A stretch of 64,000 bases of DNA, from contig OZ035962.1 of the NCBI GenBank assembly GCA_964034945.1, positions 49,035,931 to 49,099,930 on the forward strand, read 5' to 3'. Positions within the stretch are counted from its first letter, which is position 1. Every line of letters starts with the position of its first letter. Origin of the DNA: Chrysopilus asiliformis (Eukaryota > Arthropoda > Insecta > Diptera > Rhagionidae). Shown here piece after piece: positions 32,120-41,984 of the stretch. Made by a program: the position numbers and the translations under genes. The notes beneath the pieces are model-generated. The model was not told where the DNA came from. It searched no databases and worked only from the letters and a program-made list of their open reading frames with translations.

Positions 32120-33781
32120 TTAAGATTGAGCATCCCCCATATCAAACTCTTCCGTGAGGGTGTCATCAGAAGAGAGAACCTCACTCTCCAGCAACTCGTC
32201 TTCCTCATCGGTGTTAACCGTGAGTCCGGCGAGTAGCCTAGAAGGGGAGGCCTCCTCCTGTGAAGCTCCCTCTACGGGCTTCGCCACGGAGGTGGCTCCT
32301 ACGGCTCCCGTCGCCCCCACCACAGTACTGGTCGCCTTATTAGCGTCCTGTACCGGGGGTAACAATGGTTCCGTCCTTTCCACTGTAGATGCCGCTGCAC
32401 TGCTCGGATCTGCCACCGGCTCTACGGTTTGTGCATTGGTATCCTCCTTGGAGAAGCCCAGCTTAAACCTAAGCCTGCCCAGCCGATAGTGCACCAGCCC
32501 ATCCATACGCCTCAACTCTTCAGCCGAAACCTGGTCGACCCCTACCGCAATGAAAAGGCCATCGGAGACCTCCGCAGAGTGATAGGTCGCCCATAGTTCG
32601 GTGTTGAGTTTGTTTTGCTTCTTGATGACCCGTAAGATGTCCGGCACCGGGCGGGGCGGTTTGCCTTTCACCATTACGGTCATCCTCTCTAGTCTGGGAA
32701 TTTCATCCTTGCCCACAACCCGCAAGGATGCCTCCCACCCAGGAAATCTGAATTCCGCAACTTTCGTTCTCAGGAAGTCAACCGTGTGTTGGTTCACACA
32801 TGTCGCCCAGAAAATGTCGTTGCGGAATCCACTGCGTAGGAAGAGGATTGGCAAACTGTCCACTGTAGCTACCGCAGCTGCCTCCGCTACATCAAAAGCT
32901 GCTTCAAGGGCTTCCAGTACGACAGGCTGACGCTCCCTCGGAATTCTTCCCCCAGGTGAGCCAGAATCGATGATTGCGACCTCTATAGCAGCAGTCTCAT
33001 CGCCTCTTACTACCCGCGCGAAGGACCTCGGGGTTCCTCTTTCCTTTCGCTTCTTTGATGCCGGAGTTTTCTTCTCTTCGTCCGCTGACCGGCCTCTCTT
33101 TAGCGTCTTTGAAGCAACAGCGCTGGTATTAGGCATTGTTGCTTGGTCTGGTTGAGTAGCAGAGTCTGAAGCGGCTTCCTGCCCGGTCGAACAAAGATCG
33201 CCCGGGTTGGTTTTGGCTCCTGATGCAACCTGCTTCACCCTTTCCCGTTGCCGTTTCAGCCTTCTACGAGCGTTGTAGCTGCTCTGCTTACAAGAGTCGG
33301 CAGAAGACTTCTCCGACTGAAGAACCCGTTGCTTGTCGGTAGTGTCAGTGGCCTCCCGACTGGGCCCCGGGTTTTCCTGTCGGGTCCCTAAACAAGTTGT
33401 TACTGTGGCTGCCTGCTTAACGCTGGCTTCCGCTAGTAACGTCCTTTTCTGAAGCTGTCGTTTGCGCAGTTGGCAACCCGATAGCCTCTTTCTCCTCTTT
33501 TTGACCCTCGAGGTAGGGGTGGACTTTTTGTCGGAGGGGTCCGTCTCCGTAGATCTATTTGGGGAGGGGTCTTTCTCCTTTAAATTTTTTGACTCTATCT
33601 TGGTCCCACGAGTAATGGAGAAAAGATGTCCGCGCCCGCAGAGCTCCTGTACGGGCGTAAGGCTACTTAAAACAGGAGGTCGCCAGGTATCCTGAGTTCG
33701 CATACTAGAGACTAGATAACCCCCTAGCCATTCATTCCTCGGCGTATGCTGTTCCACCTTGAATTTGGGGTTTTTTGTCAA
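32120..33781 (-). CDS. LINE ORF1: nucleic-acid-binding protein
   Basis: A 553-codon open frame. The first ~230 residues are rich in Lys, Arg, Ser and Thr (KKRRKRLSGCQLRKRQLQ), typical of an RNA-binding tail. Residues about 255-440 form a folded-looking region (FARVVRGDETAAIEVAIIDS.., later FPGWEASLRVVGKDEIPRLE) that resembles the DUF4780-type domain often found in insect LINE ORF1 proteins. The acidic C-terminus ends EEFDMGDAQS. No zinc knuckles are seen. The protein would coat the element RNA. The start codon choice is uncertain: a second ATG lies at codon 27. Confidence 0.8.
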   Translation of the reverse strand: MTKNPKFKVEQHTPRNEWLGGYLVSSMRTQDTWRPPVLSSLTPVQELCGRGHLFSITRGTKIESKNLKEKDPSPNRSTETDPSDKKSTPTSRVKKRRKRLSGCQLRKRQLQKRTLLAEASVKQAATVTTCLGTRQENPGPSREATDTTDKQRVLQSEKSSADSCKQSSYNARRRLKRQRERVKQVASGAKTNPGDLCSTGQEAASDSATQPDQATMPNTSAVASKTLKRGRSADEEKKTPASKKRKERGTPRSFARVVRGDETAAIEVAIIDSGSPGGRIPRERQPVVLEALEAAFDVAEAAAVATVDSLPILFLRSGFRNDIFWATCVNQHTVDFLRTKVAEFRFPGWEASLRVVGKDEIPRLERMTVMVKGKPPRPVPDILRVIKKQNKLNTELWATYHSAEVSDGLFIAVGVDQVSAEELRRMDGLVHYRLGRLRFKLGFSKEDTNAQTVEPVADPSSAAASTVERTEPLLPPVQDANKATSTVVGATGAVGATSVAKPVEGASQEEASPSRLLAGLTVNTDEEDELLESEVLSSDDTLTEEFDMGDAQS

Positions 33782-35065
33782 GGTGTTCTCCTTTAGCGTC
33801 GCGTTTTAGCCTAGATAACTAGTTACCGGTGGTCGCCACGAGGAGGCAACGCGTACACTTGCGAATCGTAACATGGTATATGTTACAACCATCGAGACTC
33901 GCTCCCCTGCCCGAAACATGACCGGCACAGAGGTGAGGACTCGATGCTGCTAGACAGGTTACGGAGCCAACAACAGTCGGCATATTCCCCCCTGCCGCAG
34001 ACGCCAGACCACCATAATTACGTTATAACGTTATAGAAATTCAATTCCGTTACAATAACGAAAAACGTAACGAAAAACGAAAAAAAATATTACGTTTTTT
34101 CGTTATTTATTAATTTTTCCTTGTTTTGTTCAGTATTATATTTTCGTGAAATTTTCCACAAAAGTTCATCAAGTATAACCCCACAGACCTGCCACCTGCA
34201 TAAAATATAATTAAAAATATTGGAGTAGTATTTTTAATCGTGTTTTGATTCTAATGTAGGGGCCACATTTGGGAAATTGATGGGAAACTGATTGGGGTGA
34301 ACGTTCGCGTCAGTCGCGTCAGTCGTATCGCATTAGAATAGAACCAAATATTATTTTTTGAACTTAATGCAATAATATTGCATACACACGCTCTCACTTT
34401 ATTATCCACCGGTATTTTTTGAACTCAACAATCAAAATGAAGCGAAAATTTTCACAAAAAACTGTCAGTCGCAACTGATAGATGTGAACGCTTAACTGGA
34501 TGTAAAAAAGTGATGGAAAACTGACGAGTACCGTAACAATTGCGACTGAAGGAAAACTGATAGATCTTGTTTTGGGCCGATTCCCTCTATTTCTGGAGAT
34601 ACGAAAAAGGAAATCTTTCAAGCAACTTTGTTGGTATCGAAAATACTTTCTTTTTAGTAACTCCAGGAGTAGAGTAAATTTCGCAAAAGCTAAGTGCGAC
34701 TCAGAATCAGCGACGTCAAAATAGCCTAAAATGCTATATATTGACGAAAATCTCGATTTTTTAATTTAGTAATCACTATTTTTTTTTTGTTTTTATTTGT
34801 ATTTTCTTTTCGCTAAGTTTTATTATTTTTTATAGAATTTATTTTTATGGAAACTGAACTGAATTACTTTGTGACAAACTATTATTAAAGTGCGTTTTTT
34901 TGTTTTCAGTTTCCATACAATGTGTAACCAAATATAACGTTATAACGTAACGAAATGAAATTTTTTATCGTTACAAAACGAAATAACGTAACAAAAAAAA
35001 AGTTCAATTTCGTTACGTAACGAAATGAATAACGTTACGATTTTTTATTTCGTTCCTCGTCCCTG

Positions 35066-35957
35066 GTTGTTTCCCCGGAAAGGGTTTGGATTTGATTGGG
35101 AGGGTCGCCCCATTCCTGACCCGGCGGGGGAGCTCTGGGCCCCGTTCGGTCGTCTATTTTGGGAGAAATTCCCTTGTCCCGTTCCTTGTCGCGTAAAATT
35201 TGCGGGTGTATCTACATTTACCTCGCGTTTGAAATTTACGGAAGGTCTTCCCCTATCCCCAGGTCTATTTGTGTAATTTGGCAATGGGTTTTTCCTAAAA
35301 CAAACCTCGGTGCGGTGACCTATTTTGCCACAAAATTCGCACTTGGGGGCTGGATTTACTTTCTCTGTATTCGAGATTTTTAGCCGGCCTGCCTGCTCTA
35401 GAGAGGTCTTTTAGGGTGGAGGTGGATTTTGTGCGTGCTAAAATTTTTATTGTGTCGTGGAGTAGCCCATCTTCTGTGGCTCTAATAGCCAATCTTTCAT
35501 TTTCTGCTTTCCTGACAGTGTTTACTTCTTCCGAGATGGAGGTAAGGGTTGCGCTATTTAGTAGCGCGAGCAATGCCCGGATTCGGCCCAGAAAATCCTT
35601 AAGATTTTCTGTCCTCCCTTGTTTAGCCTGGAATAGCTGTGCCTGGATGTCGGCAGCTGTTCGGTGGTCCAAAAATTGGTTTTCCAACTCGGCCCTTAAT
35701 TCTTCCCATGTTGAAAATTCCTCGTGCTTGATTACGTCGTACGCGGCGCCTACTAATTTCGTTTTGATTATGTCCAGGAAGAGGTTCCTGTCGGCCTGGC
35801 CGGCGGTGGACGCCAATAGCAGGTTACAGCAGGTTAGGAACCGATGTAGTTCCCCTGTGTCACCATTAAAGTCAGGAATCATTCCGCGGGCGTCGCCTAA
35901 TGAGATTCGCACTACGCTAGAAATTCCGGCTTGTGCCCGCCCCGGTATGTCAGGCAT
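35066..35957 (-). pseudogene. gag: LTR-B gag (main part)
   Basis: The minus-strand frame 35957-35295 (221 codons, MPDIPGRAQAG..) has a capsid-like region (IPDFNGDTGELHRFLTCCN.., ENQFLDHRTAADIQAQL) as in gypsy-group Gag. A frameshift near 35350-35400 moves the end into another frame, where a single zinc knuckle C-x2-C-x4-H-x4-C (CEFCGKIGHRTEVC, about 35300-35345) is followed by a Gly/Arg/Asn-rich tail (35284-35066). The hAT element at 35065 then interrupts it. The protein would package LTR-B RNA. The true N-terminus may lie further upstream. Confidence 0.8.
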
Positions 35958-36146
35958 GATTCTTCCTGATCTTAGAATAATTTTGAGAAGAACTTTTTTT
36001 CGTACCCTCTAGGGATGACTTAGGAACTCAAGATAATCTTGAGAGAACGACGAAAAGAGATAATTTATTTATTAACCAGACAACAAAAAAAATTTTTACT
36101 TAACGGTCTCTGGACTTCGCGACTTATCTAGGTTTTTTTTTATATA

Positions 36147-37067
36147 CAGGGTGCGCCATCTGTTCCTCCGGTATGAGAATGTTGAATAACTTTTTAAAGA
36201 AACAATAGATTGCAAAAAATGGTGTTTTTTTATTTAGTTCAATCCTTTACAATTTATGTGGACTACTTTTTGAAAACAACATCGATCAAATGACCACCTT
36301 TATTGGCCACCGCAAACTGTGCTCTTTTTCGGGCATTTTCCATCACTTCTTTGAGCATCTCCGTCGGTATGGCAGCTATTTCGGCACGAATATTGGTCTT
36401 GAGCTCGTCAATGGTCTTCGGGTTGCTGGCGTAAACTTTACTCTTCAAATAACCCCACAAAAAGAAGTCTGGGGGGGTTAAATCAGGGGATCTTGGTGGC
36501 CAGTCAATATCGCCTCTTTTCGATATCACACGTCTAGGGAATTTTTGTTGCAAAAACCGTATTGTTTGGTCCGCTGTGTGGCATGGCGCCCCGTCTTGCT
36601 GAAACCAGAAGTCAGTCAGACCTTTTTCACGCATTTTCGGACACACAAAATGTGCCAACATCCACCGATATCGATTACCATTAACTGTTTCACCTTCATT
36701 GAAGAAAAATGGCCCAATGATGGTTTTTGCGCACACGCCGGCCCAAACAGTCACTTTTCGATCATGCAATGGTATTTCATGAATCTCGTGAGGATTTTCT
36801 GTCGCCCAAATGCGGCAATTTTGTTTATTAACACCGCCAGAGGGAGTGAAATGTGCCTCGTCGGTCATTAAAACTTGCATCCAAAATTGAACGACTATTT
36901 TCAATGTACATCGTCACTATTTCGGCGCGTTCTTTCGGTGTGAAGCGGTTCATGGTTAAAATTGTACTGGTTTGACGTTTCCAAAACGTGTCTAGGAAAG
37001 CAAATCGGTTGACAAATGGCGAAGTTATTCAATGTTTACATACCGGAGGAACAGATGGCGCACCCTG
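36147..37067 (-). mobile_element. DD41D mariner, internally deleted
   Basis: 921 bp with ~29-bp inverted repeats starting CAGGGTGCGCCATCTG, flanked by TA on both sides (36145-36146, 37068-37069), as for Tc1/mariner. Shorter than the usual ~1.3 kb. Confidence 0.93.
36263..36985 (-). pseudogene. DD41D mariner-like transposase, N-terminus deleted
   Basis: The main frame (36904-36263) keeps the whole catalytic domain: MTDEAHF (first Asp), WFQQDGAPCHTA (second Asp) and SPDLTPPDFFLWG (third Asp). The count between the second and third is 41 residues, so this is the DD41D ('rosa'-like) type. Upstream, near 36955-36900, an MNRFTPKERAEIVTMY start is seen, but nearly all of the helix-turn-helix DNA-binding region that should follow is missing and the frames do not join. 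The protein could not recognise its ends. Confidence 0.85.
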
Positions 37068-37149
37068 TATATACTTTGCCTCTATATTCTTTTTCTACAC
37101 GCACAATTTTTCTTACATAAATATTTCTTATTCGCTTAAACTTCTAGAC

Positions 37150-37410
37150 TTACATTACTTTCATGGTTGTAGTCTTCCTTGTTTTCGTAGTTTGTTCTGT
37201 TGCCGCTTCTGATTTAATTGTTGTTGTTGTTGATGCTTCTGATGTAGTTGTTGTTGTTATCTCCTTTAACCAGTAGCTGAAATTCAAAGTTCCGGCCTTT
37301 TTATACGCATCTAATTCCGCTTTGATGGCCACTGATATATTCCAGTCCTGTGTGACGTCCTCGTCCACAGTGATGATGTTGCTGCTGGTGTTGGTGTCCT
37401 CGCTCCTCAT
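37150..37410 (-). CDS. Small frame in LTR-B leader, function unknown
   Basis: 86 codons, MRSEDTNTSSNIITVDEDV.., with a Thr-rich end coded by a TTG/TTC minisatellite. It lies between the LTR-B primer-binding site and gag, so it could be the N-terminus of Gag separated by the mariner. I do not recognise it and it may be chance. Just upstream, TTTTATACTGCCTCGGCAGTT occurs twice (37430 and 37480). Confidence 0.3.
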   Translation of the reverse strand: MRSEDTNTSSNIITVDEDVTQDWNISVAIKAELDAYKKAGTLNFSYWLKEITTTTTSEASTTTTIKSEAATEQTTKTRKTTTMKVM

Positions 37411-37665
37411 CTTCCTATCGACGTTCTTTTTTATACTGCCTCGGCAGTTTAGTTGACCCTTCAGTGAAGTTTCCGACGTTCTATTTTATACTGCCTCGGC
37501 AGTTGTTGCAGAGCACTATTCTTCGTTTATGTTTTGTTATGGTGCACTAAGTTTATAGTGCTAGATTTTATTAGTTATACTTTTCTGAATTTATAGTACT
37601 GAATTCATATATATATATATATTTTTTTTTTGCTTTTATATGTCTAAAAGAAGAGAGTTATTCCA

Positions 37666-38325
37666 CTATTTGTTCCATTTAGTTATATTCAGTTATTTGT
37701 TTTAGATAAAATTCTTTAGTTTTTTTTTCACTTATTTAGTTATTAGTATTTAGAGGAAATTATTTAGTTATTTATTTCATTTCTTTAGTTATTTTGCTTT
37801 TAGATTAAAATGATTTAGTTATTGATTTCACTTATTTAGTTATTAGTATTTGGATGAAATTATTTAGTTGTTTGTTTCATTTCTTTAGTTATTTTGTTTT
37901 TAGATTAAAAAGATTTAGTTATTGATTTCACTTATTTAGTTATTAGTATTTGGATGAAATTATTTAGTTATTTATTTCATTTCTTTAGTTATTTTGCTTT
38001 TAGATTAAATGATTTAGTTATTTATTTCACTTATTTAGTTATTAGTATTTGGATGAAATTATGTAGTTATTTATTTCATTTCTTTAGTTATTTTGCTTTT
38101 AGACTAAATGATTTAGTTATTTATTTCACTTATTTAGTTATTAGTATTTGGATGAAATTATTTAGTTATTTATTTCATTTCTTTAGTTATTTTGCTTTTA
38201 GATTAAATGATTTAGTTATTTATTTCACTTATTTAGTTATTAGTATTTGGATGAAATTATTTAGTTATTTATTTCATTTCTTTAGTTATTTTGCTTTTAG
38301 ATTAAATGATTTAGTTATTTAGTTG
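37666..38325 (+). repeat. 99-bp tandem array in LTR-B leader
   Basis: About six units with a period of 99-100 bp (for example TGGATGAAAT at 37851, 37951, 38050, 38149, 38248), each mostly TTTAGTTATTT-like words. Since 99 is a multiple of three, a 122-aa repetitive frame appears on the plus strand; it is opposite to the element and not a gene. Confidence 0.92.
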
Positions 38326-38354
38326 GTAGAGGAAACCCCGAACGATCATTTGTG

Positions 38355-38374
38355 GGATCCCACCGCTGCCACCA
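38355..38374 (-). promoter_or_regulatory. LTR-B primer-binding site (tRNA-Leu)
   Basis: Plus strand GGATCCCACCGCTGCCACCA equals the 3' end of an insect tRNA-Leu (..CCCACCGCTGCC plus CCA). It lies four bases inside the 5' LTR. Confidence 0.82.
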
Positions 38375-38378
38375 TTTT

Positions 38379-39172
38379 TGTTAAACACAACTTAAAATGA
38401 ATATCCTTTTTGGTTATAATATTGTTTTATTGTTTTATTCTCTTCTTTACATTTTTATCAACTTAACTGTACTTCACTTTAACTAGAGATTTTTACTTCA
38501 CTTAAACGACTAAAATAATATTTTCTTCACAATTTCTTAAACTTGCCTTCACTTCTTTACTGACTGAAACTTACTTGCTATCATGACCGCTGACCTCTTC
38601 TTTTATTACCATTCTGAACGCCGCCCCTCTCAGTTGTTCAGCTGCGTTCAGTTGGTATTCAGCAGTCAACTTACCCAATCCGTTCGCTTCGCTTGTTTTA
38701 AAATACTTTCCATTGGTTGTCCCACTTTGCTTATTTACATGATGCATATGCTTCCGCGCGTGCTATATGGCTTGACTCATATATCACGCAGAAGCGCACA
38801 TGTTGGTGCAACCAATGGTTTGTTTACGTTGGCACTTGAAAAACGACACGATGCACTTTTGGCCACACTTTACTTGGAAGCAATTAAGTGCGCCTCATAC
38901 ATCATGACGCAACACGACACCTTGACTTAGTTTGGGTCAAGCAAACTGTCGTGTTTATCGTTTCCCTGTTTATGTTATTATTCTGCATATGACACTGGTG
39001 CTTCACATGATAAATAGGGAAATGATATTTTCTCTTCTTGTGCGATTTCCTTAATGTTCGCGTTAAGCGATTTATCACCGCACAGAGATTTGGGTCTCGG
39101 TTGAGATTCTCAGAATAAGGATCTCCTCCTTGACCACATTCCCACGAATAGGTTGGATGGCCAGTTATAACA
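38379..39172 (-). repeat. LTR-B 5' LTR
   Basis: 794 bp, TG..CA ends, matches 7156-7945. The primer-binding site on its inner side marks it as the 5' LTR. The 115-aa frame inside is not a gene. Confidence 0.92.
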
Positions 39173-39251
39173 ATGGGAGCATTTTGAACACTGTTTGTAT
39201 GATATTTATTTCATATTTCGCTTATCATAAACCAATTAAAAATAAAATTAT

Positions 39252-39484
39252 TATACCCGTATAGAGAAACCGAATATCTCAAAAACGGTTCGTCTTAAGT
39301 TATTTAGGATATGATTCTACATAAAACTCCCATACATCAAAATCCGATTGGAATAAATTTAAAAAAAATCTAATTAGAAAGTTTGACTTCAAACTGGAAT
39401 TTTGATACAACTGTTCGCCGTTCACTTAAATCACCATACGGATTTTCAATAATTGCCAGATTGGCAATTATAGCCTTTGTTATG
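39252..39484 (+). mobile_element. GTCY element with internal deletion
   Basis: TATACCCGTATAG joins directly to GAATATCTCAAAAACGG, removing the microsatellite. The 3' end is intact (GTTATG), subfamily B. Confidence 0.85.
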
Positions 39485-39626
39485 TTTTAAATAAAAATTT
39501 GTTTCCTTAATTTCCTTTTCACTTAAATTTTTTGTACTTAAATATCTATTAGCGATAATTGTAGGCGGATCCACGTCTTCTGGCCGTCTCTACGAGACAG
39601 ACATCTGCTTTTTGTTGCTCTATTTT

Positions 39627-39820
39627 TATACCCGTATGGTGAAACCAAAGGGTATACTGACTTTGCATTACCGTTTGCAACCAGTGTGTTTAGAATGATA
39701 AAAATAATTAATTTTTGCATGTCCGTCCGTCCGTCTGTGGCGCGGATTGCGGGCGCACGGATTGAGCTAAAGAATTAAAATTTGACGCAGATCCGTTTTT
39801 CGTAAAATGCGAGGCTAAGT
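39627..39820 (+). mobile_element. GTCY element, 3'-truncated
   Basis: Starts TATACCCG. It lacks part of the first 100 bases and ends after GCTAAGTTT. Confidence 0.85.
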
Positions 39821-41560
39821 TTGTAGTGGCCTTAATTCATGTGTTTTTCCTTTTGTTTTTTAAGGCCGTCTTCCTTCACCCCTTTTCCAGGACCGCGCAT
39901 ACCTATTGTGCCGGCTTGAGCTCATGGCAAAAAGGGTGGGTTTATGCGGTAAGGTTCGAAGGATCTACAAAAACAATTTATATTATGGAGCGGTATGCCT
40001 CGCAAATCACCACCTCACATTCTCGTACTTAGGAAAAGACGAAAATTTATGTCACACTGCACCACCTATGCTCCTGCGTCTCCATCCTCTCTCCCATCTC
40101 CCCCATATTTTAAAACTTAAAATTGCATGTTGGTCTTAGCGTTTCGTATATTAGTGGCGTCCATATTTGATCAAAATAAAAAGAAGTATAAAGAACTTTG
40201 AAAATAAAAGAGTTAAATTTCTCGAAACAAGGTATTTATTTTATTTAAAGTTTTGTCCTATCTGTCCCTAACTAATGTCTTTTTTTTACAATTTTATTTC
40301 CTTTTAAACTAACCGGACTATACAATATTATCCTCAAAAAAAACTGAACTAAAATCTACTTAGCTTCGTGATGATGCTACTTCGCTGCTTGTCACTGCTT
40401 TCGTCCTCCGTCAAAACTCGCTTTGTTGTGTTTCCTTTTTCTTCATGTATATTTATAGTTTTGGATGTCCCACTCTATCTTTTTTTTTTTATTTAACCAC
40501 TTTTATTTCTTTTTGTGATTTTTTTTTTGTTAATTTATGCTTTTAATTCTAATGTATTGTAAAAAAAAAATTTCAGTTTATAGAATTCACTTTATTTTAG
40601 TTTAATTATGATTTTAATATGTTGGTTTGCTTCTTGCACCAAAAGTTTTTAGTTTATAGAATTCACTTTATTTTAGTTTAATTATGATTTTAATATGTTG
40701 GTTTGCTTCTCGCACCAAAAGTTTTTAGTTTATAGAATTCACTTTATTTTAGTTTAATTATGATTTTAATTCGTTGCTTTGCTTCTTTCACAAAAAAAGG
40801 TTTTTTTTAAACAGTTTTGCTGTAATTCTACTTTAGGCTTTAGCCCATACTTATTTCTAACCAAAAAAAAAATCGGATTGTATTTATTTTATTTGTTCGA
40901 ACTCTATTTTTTTTATATGTAATATTTTTTTTTTCACTTAGTTTCTAAATTTTTTTAATTTTTATTTTCATTTAACTGTTTTACGTTTTAAACTTCTCTA
41001 TTTCATCTTTTTTTGGTTTTATAAATTCAAAAGGAATCTTCATCCTTTACAAAAAAACTTGGATGAATCAAAAAAAAACTCCACGCTTCTTGGCTTGTTC
41101 AGCCTCAAAAATCTGCCATCCACTAAAATTCAAAAACCACTCTCGCTGCTTTTTCGACTTTTTTTTTCCTTTTTTTGTTTTTTTTTTTTTTTATTCGATT
41201 TTACTGTTTTATTGTACATTTAGACAAAATTACAATACGTCTTTCGGGATATAATATTCTTTTGATTTTTTTTTTCATTTTGGAATTTAAACATTTCTGC
41301 TTCTCCACTTGTTGCTAGGGACTCTATATACTTTGAGATACCCTCCTTTCTCTCCCCCTTTTCTTCAAATTTAAATTTTTGTTAACGGATAAAAAAAATG
41401 CTTTGTTTGCTCATTACCATACAGAAGAACGCCTACTTATTATCCAATTTTACCTTATATATTAGTGAAATAGGTAAAAGGGTAAGTGTGTTTAAAAAAT
41501 ATGGAGGGAGGTGGGGAGGAAGGGGGCAATATACAAACTAAAAAAAAATCCTGCACGTTA
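39821..41560. other. AT-rich stretch without recognisable gene
   Basis: Only a three-unit tandem repeat stands out (period 76 bp at 40575, 40651, 40727; unit begins AGTTTATAGAATTCACTTT). T-rich runs dominate. It may be a decayed LTR or untranslated part of the element into which LTR-B inserted; nothing proves it. Confidence 0.5.
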
Positions 41561-41864
41561 CAAGTTCGTTAATGGGCAAAAATGGACCATTAGGGGAGGT
41601 ACCCCCATACGATCGAAAACGATTTTTGCGAATATCTCAAAAACGGTGCATCTTATCAAAAAAGTGCAAGAACAAAAGTTATTTGGGATATGATTCTACA
41701 TAAAACTCCCATACATTAAAATCCGATTGGAATAAATTTAAAAAAATCTTATTGGAAAGTTTGACTTCAAGTGGAATTTTGGTACAACTGTTCGAATTTT
41801 CATACGAATATCACCATACGGATTTTCAATAATTGCCAGATTGGCAATTATAGCTTTTGTTATG
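41561..41864 (+). mobile_element. GTCY element, 5'-truncated
   Basis: Begins within the AAGTTCGTTAATGGGC region, ends GTTATG, subfamily B. It is joined directly to the next fragment. Confidence 0.85.
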
Positions 41865-41867
41865 TTT

Positions 41868-41980
41868 TTATCATTCTAAACACACTGGTGTAATTCATTT
41901 TTGTGTGTGATGACGGGATCTTGGCGTTACAAACGATAAGGCAAAGTTAATATACCCTTTGGTTTCACCATACGGGTATA
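41868..41980 (-). mobile_element. GTCY element start fragment (host of a nested copy)
   Basis: The first ~113 bases of a copy in minus orientation (ATCATTCTAAACAC..GGGTATA). The junction with 41864 is the same host/insert junction seen at 2525 and 22825. Confidence 0.85.
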
Positions 41981-41984
41981 AACA

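Larger units (their letters stand above)
28386..34012 (-). mobile_element. Full-length LOA-like LINE, apparently intact
   Basis: 5,627 bp bounded on both sides by CATAATTACGTT (28374-28385 and 34013-34024), a 12-bp target duplication. Minus strand: 5' UTR (34012-33782), ORF1, ORF2, short 3' UTR ending in an AACC repeat (ATCAAACCAACCAACCAA). Both ORFs are open, which marks this as the youngest insertion in the region and possibly still mobile. Endonuclease plus RT plus RNase H in one ORF fits the LOA/I group. Confidence 0.93.
28312..35065. mobile_element. hAT-type non-autonomous element carrying a LINE
   Basis: Its inverted ends CAGGGATGGGAAACG and CGTTCCTCGTCCCTG are flanked by a perfect 8-bp duplication GTTGTTTC (28304-28311, 35066-35073), the hAT signature. 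Its own sequence is only about 1.1 kb (28312-28373 plus 34025-35065), AT-rich, with many CGTTACGTAACG-type palindromes near both ends. It encodes no transposase. The 5.6 kb in between is an inserted LINE. Confidence 0.92.
7156..39172 (-). mobile_element. LTR-B: complete LTR retrotransposon swollen to ~32 kb by nested insertions
   Basis: The two outer LTRs are 790 and 794 bp and begin and end with TG..CA (TGTTAAACAC..TTATAACA on plus). Both are flanked outside by ATGG (7152-7155 and 39173-39176), a 4-bp target duplication. Inside, on the minus strand, the order is 5' LTR, primer-binding site, leader, gag, protease, RT/RNase H, integrase remnant, env remnant, polypurine tract, 3' LTR: one Ty3/gypsy-type element. 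Its own sequence is roughly 10 kb. The rest is a hAT element with a LINE inside, a mariner, GTCY elements and a 14 kb repeat block. By eye the LTRs differ at about ten sites plus small indels. Confidence 0.9.

Noticed and set aside
32154..32489. 111-aa plus-strand frame
   Set aside because: Shadow of LINE ORF1 on the other strand; same for the other plus-strand frames at 29.5-33.7 kb.
37954..38322. 122-aa hydrophobic repetitive frame
   Set aside because: Product of the 99-bp tandem repeat (divisible by three) on the strand opposite to the element.
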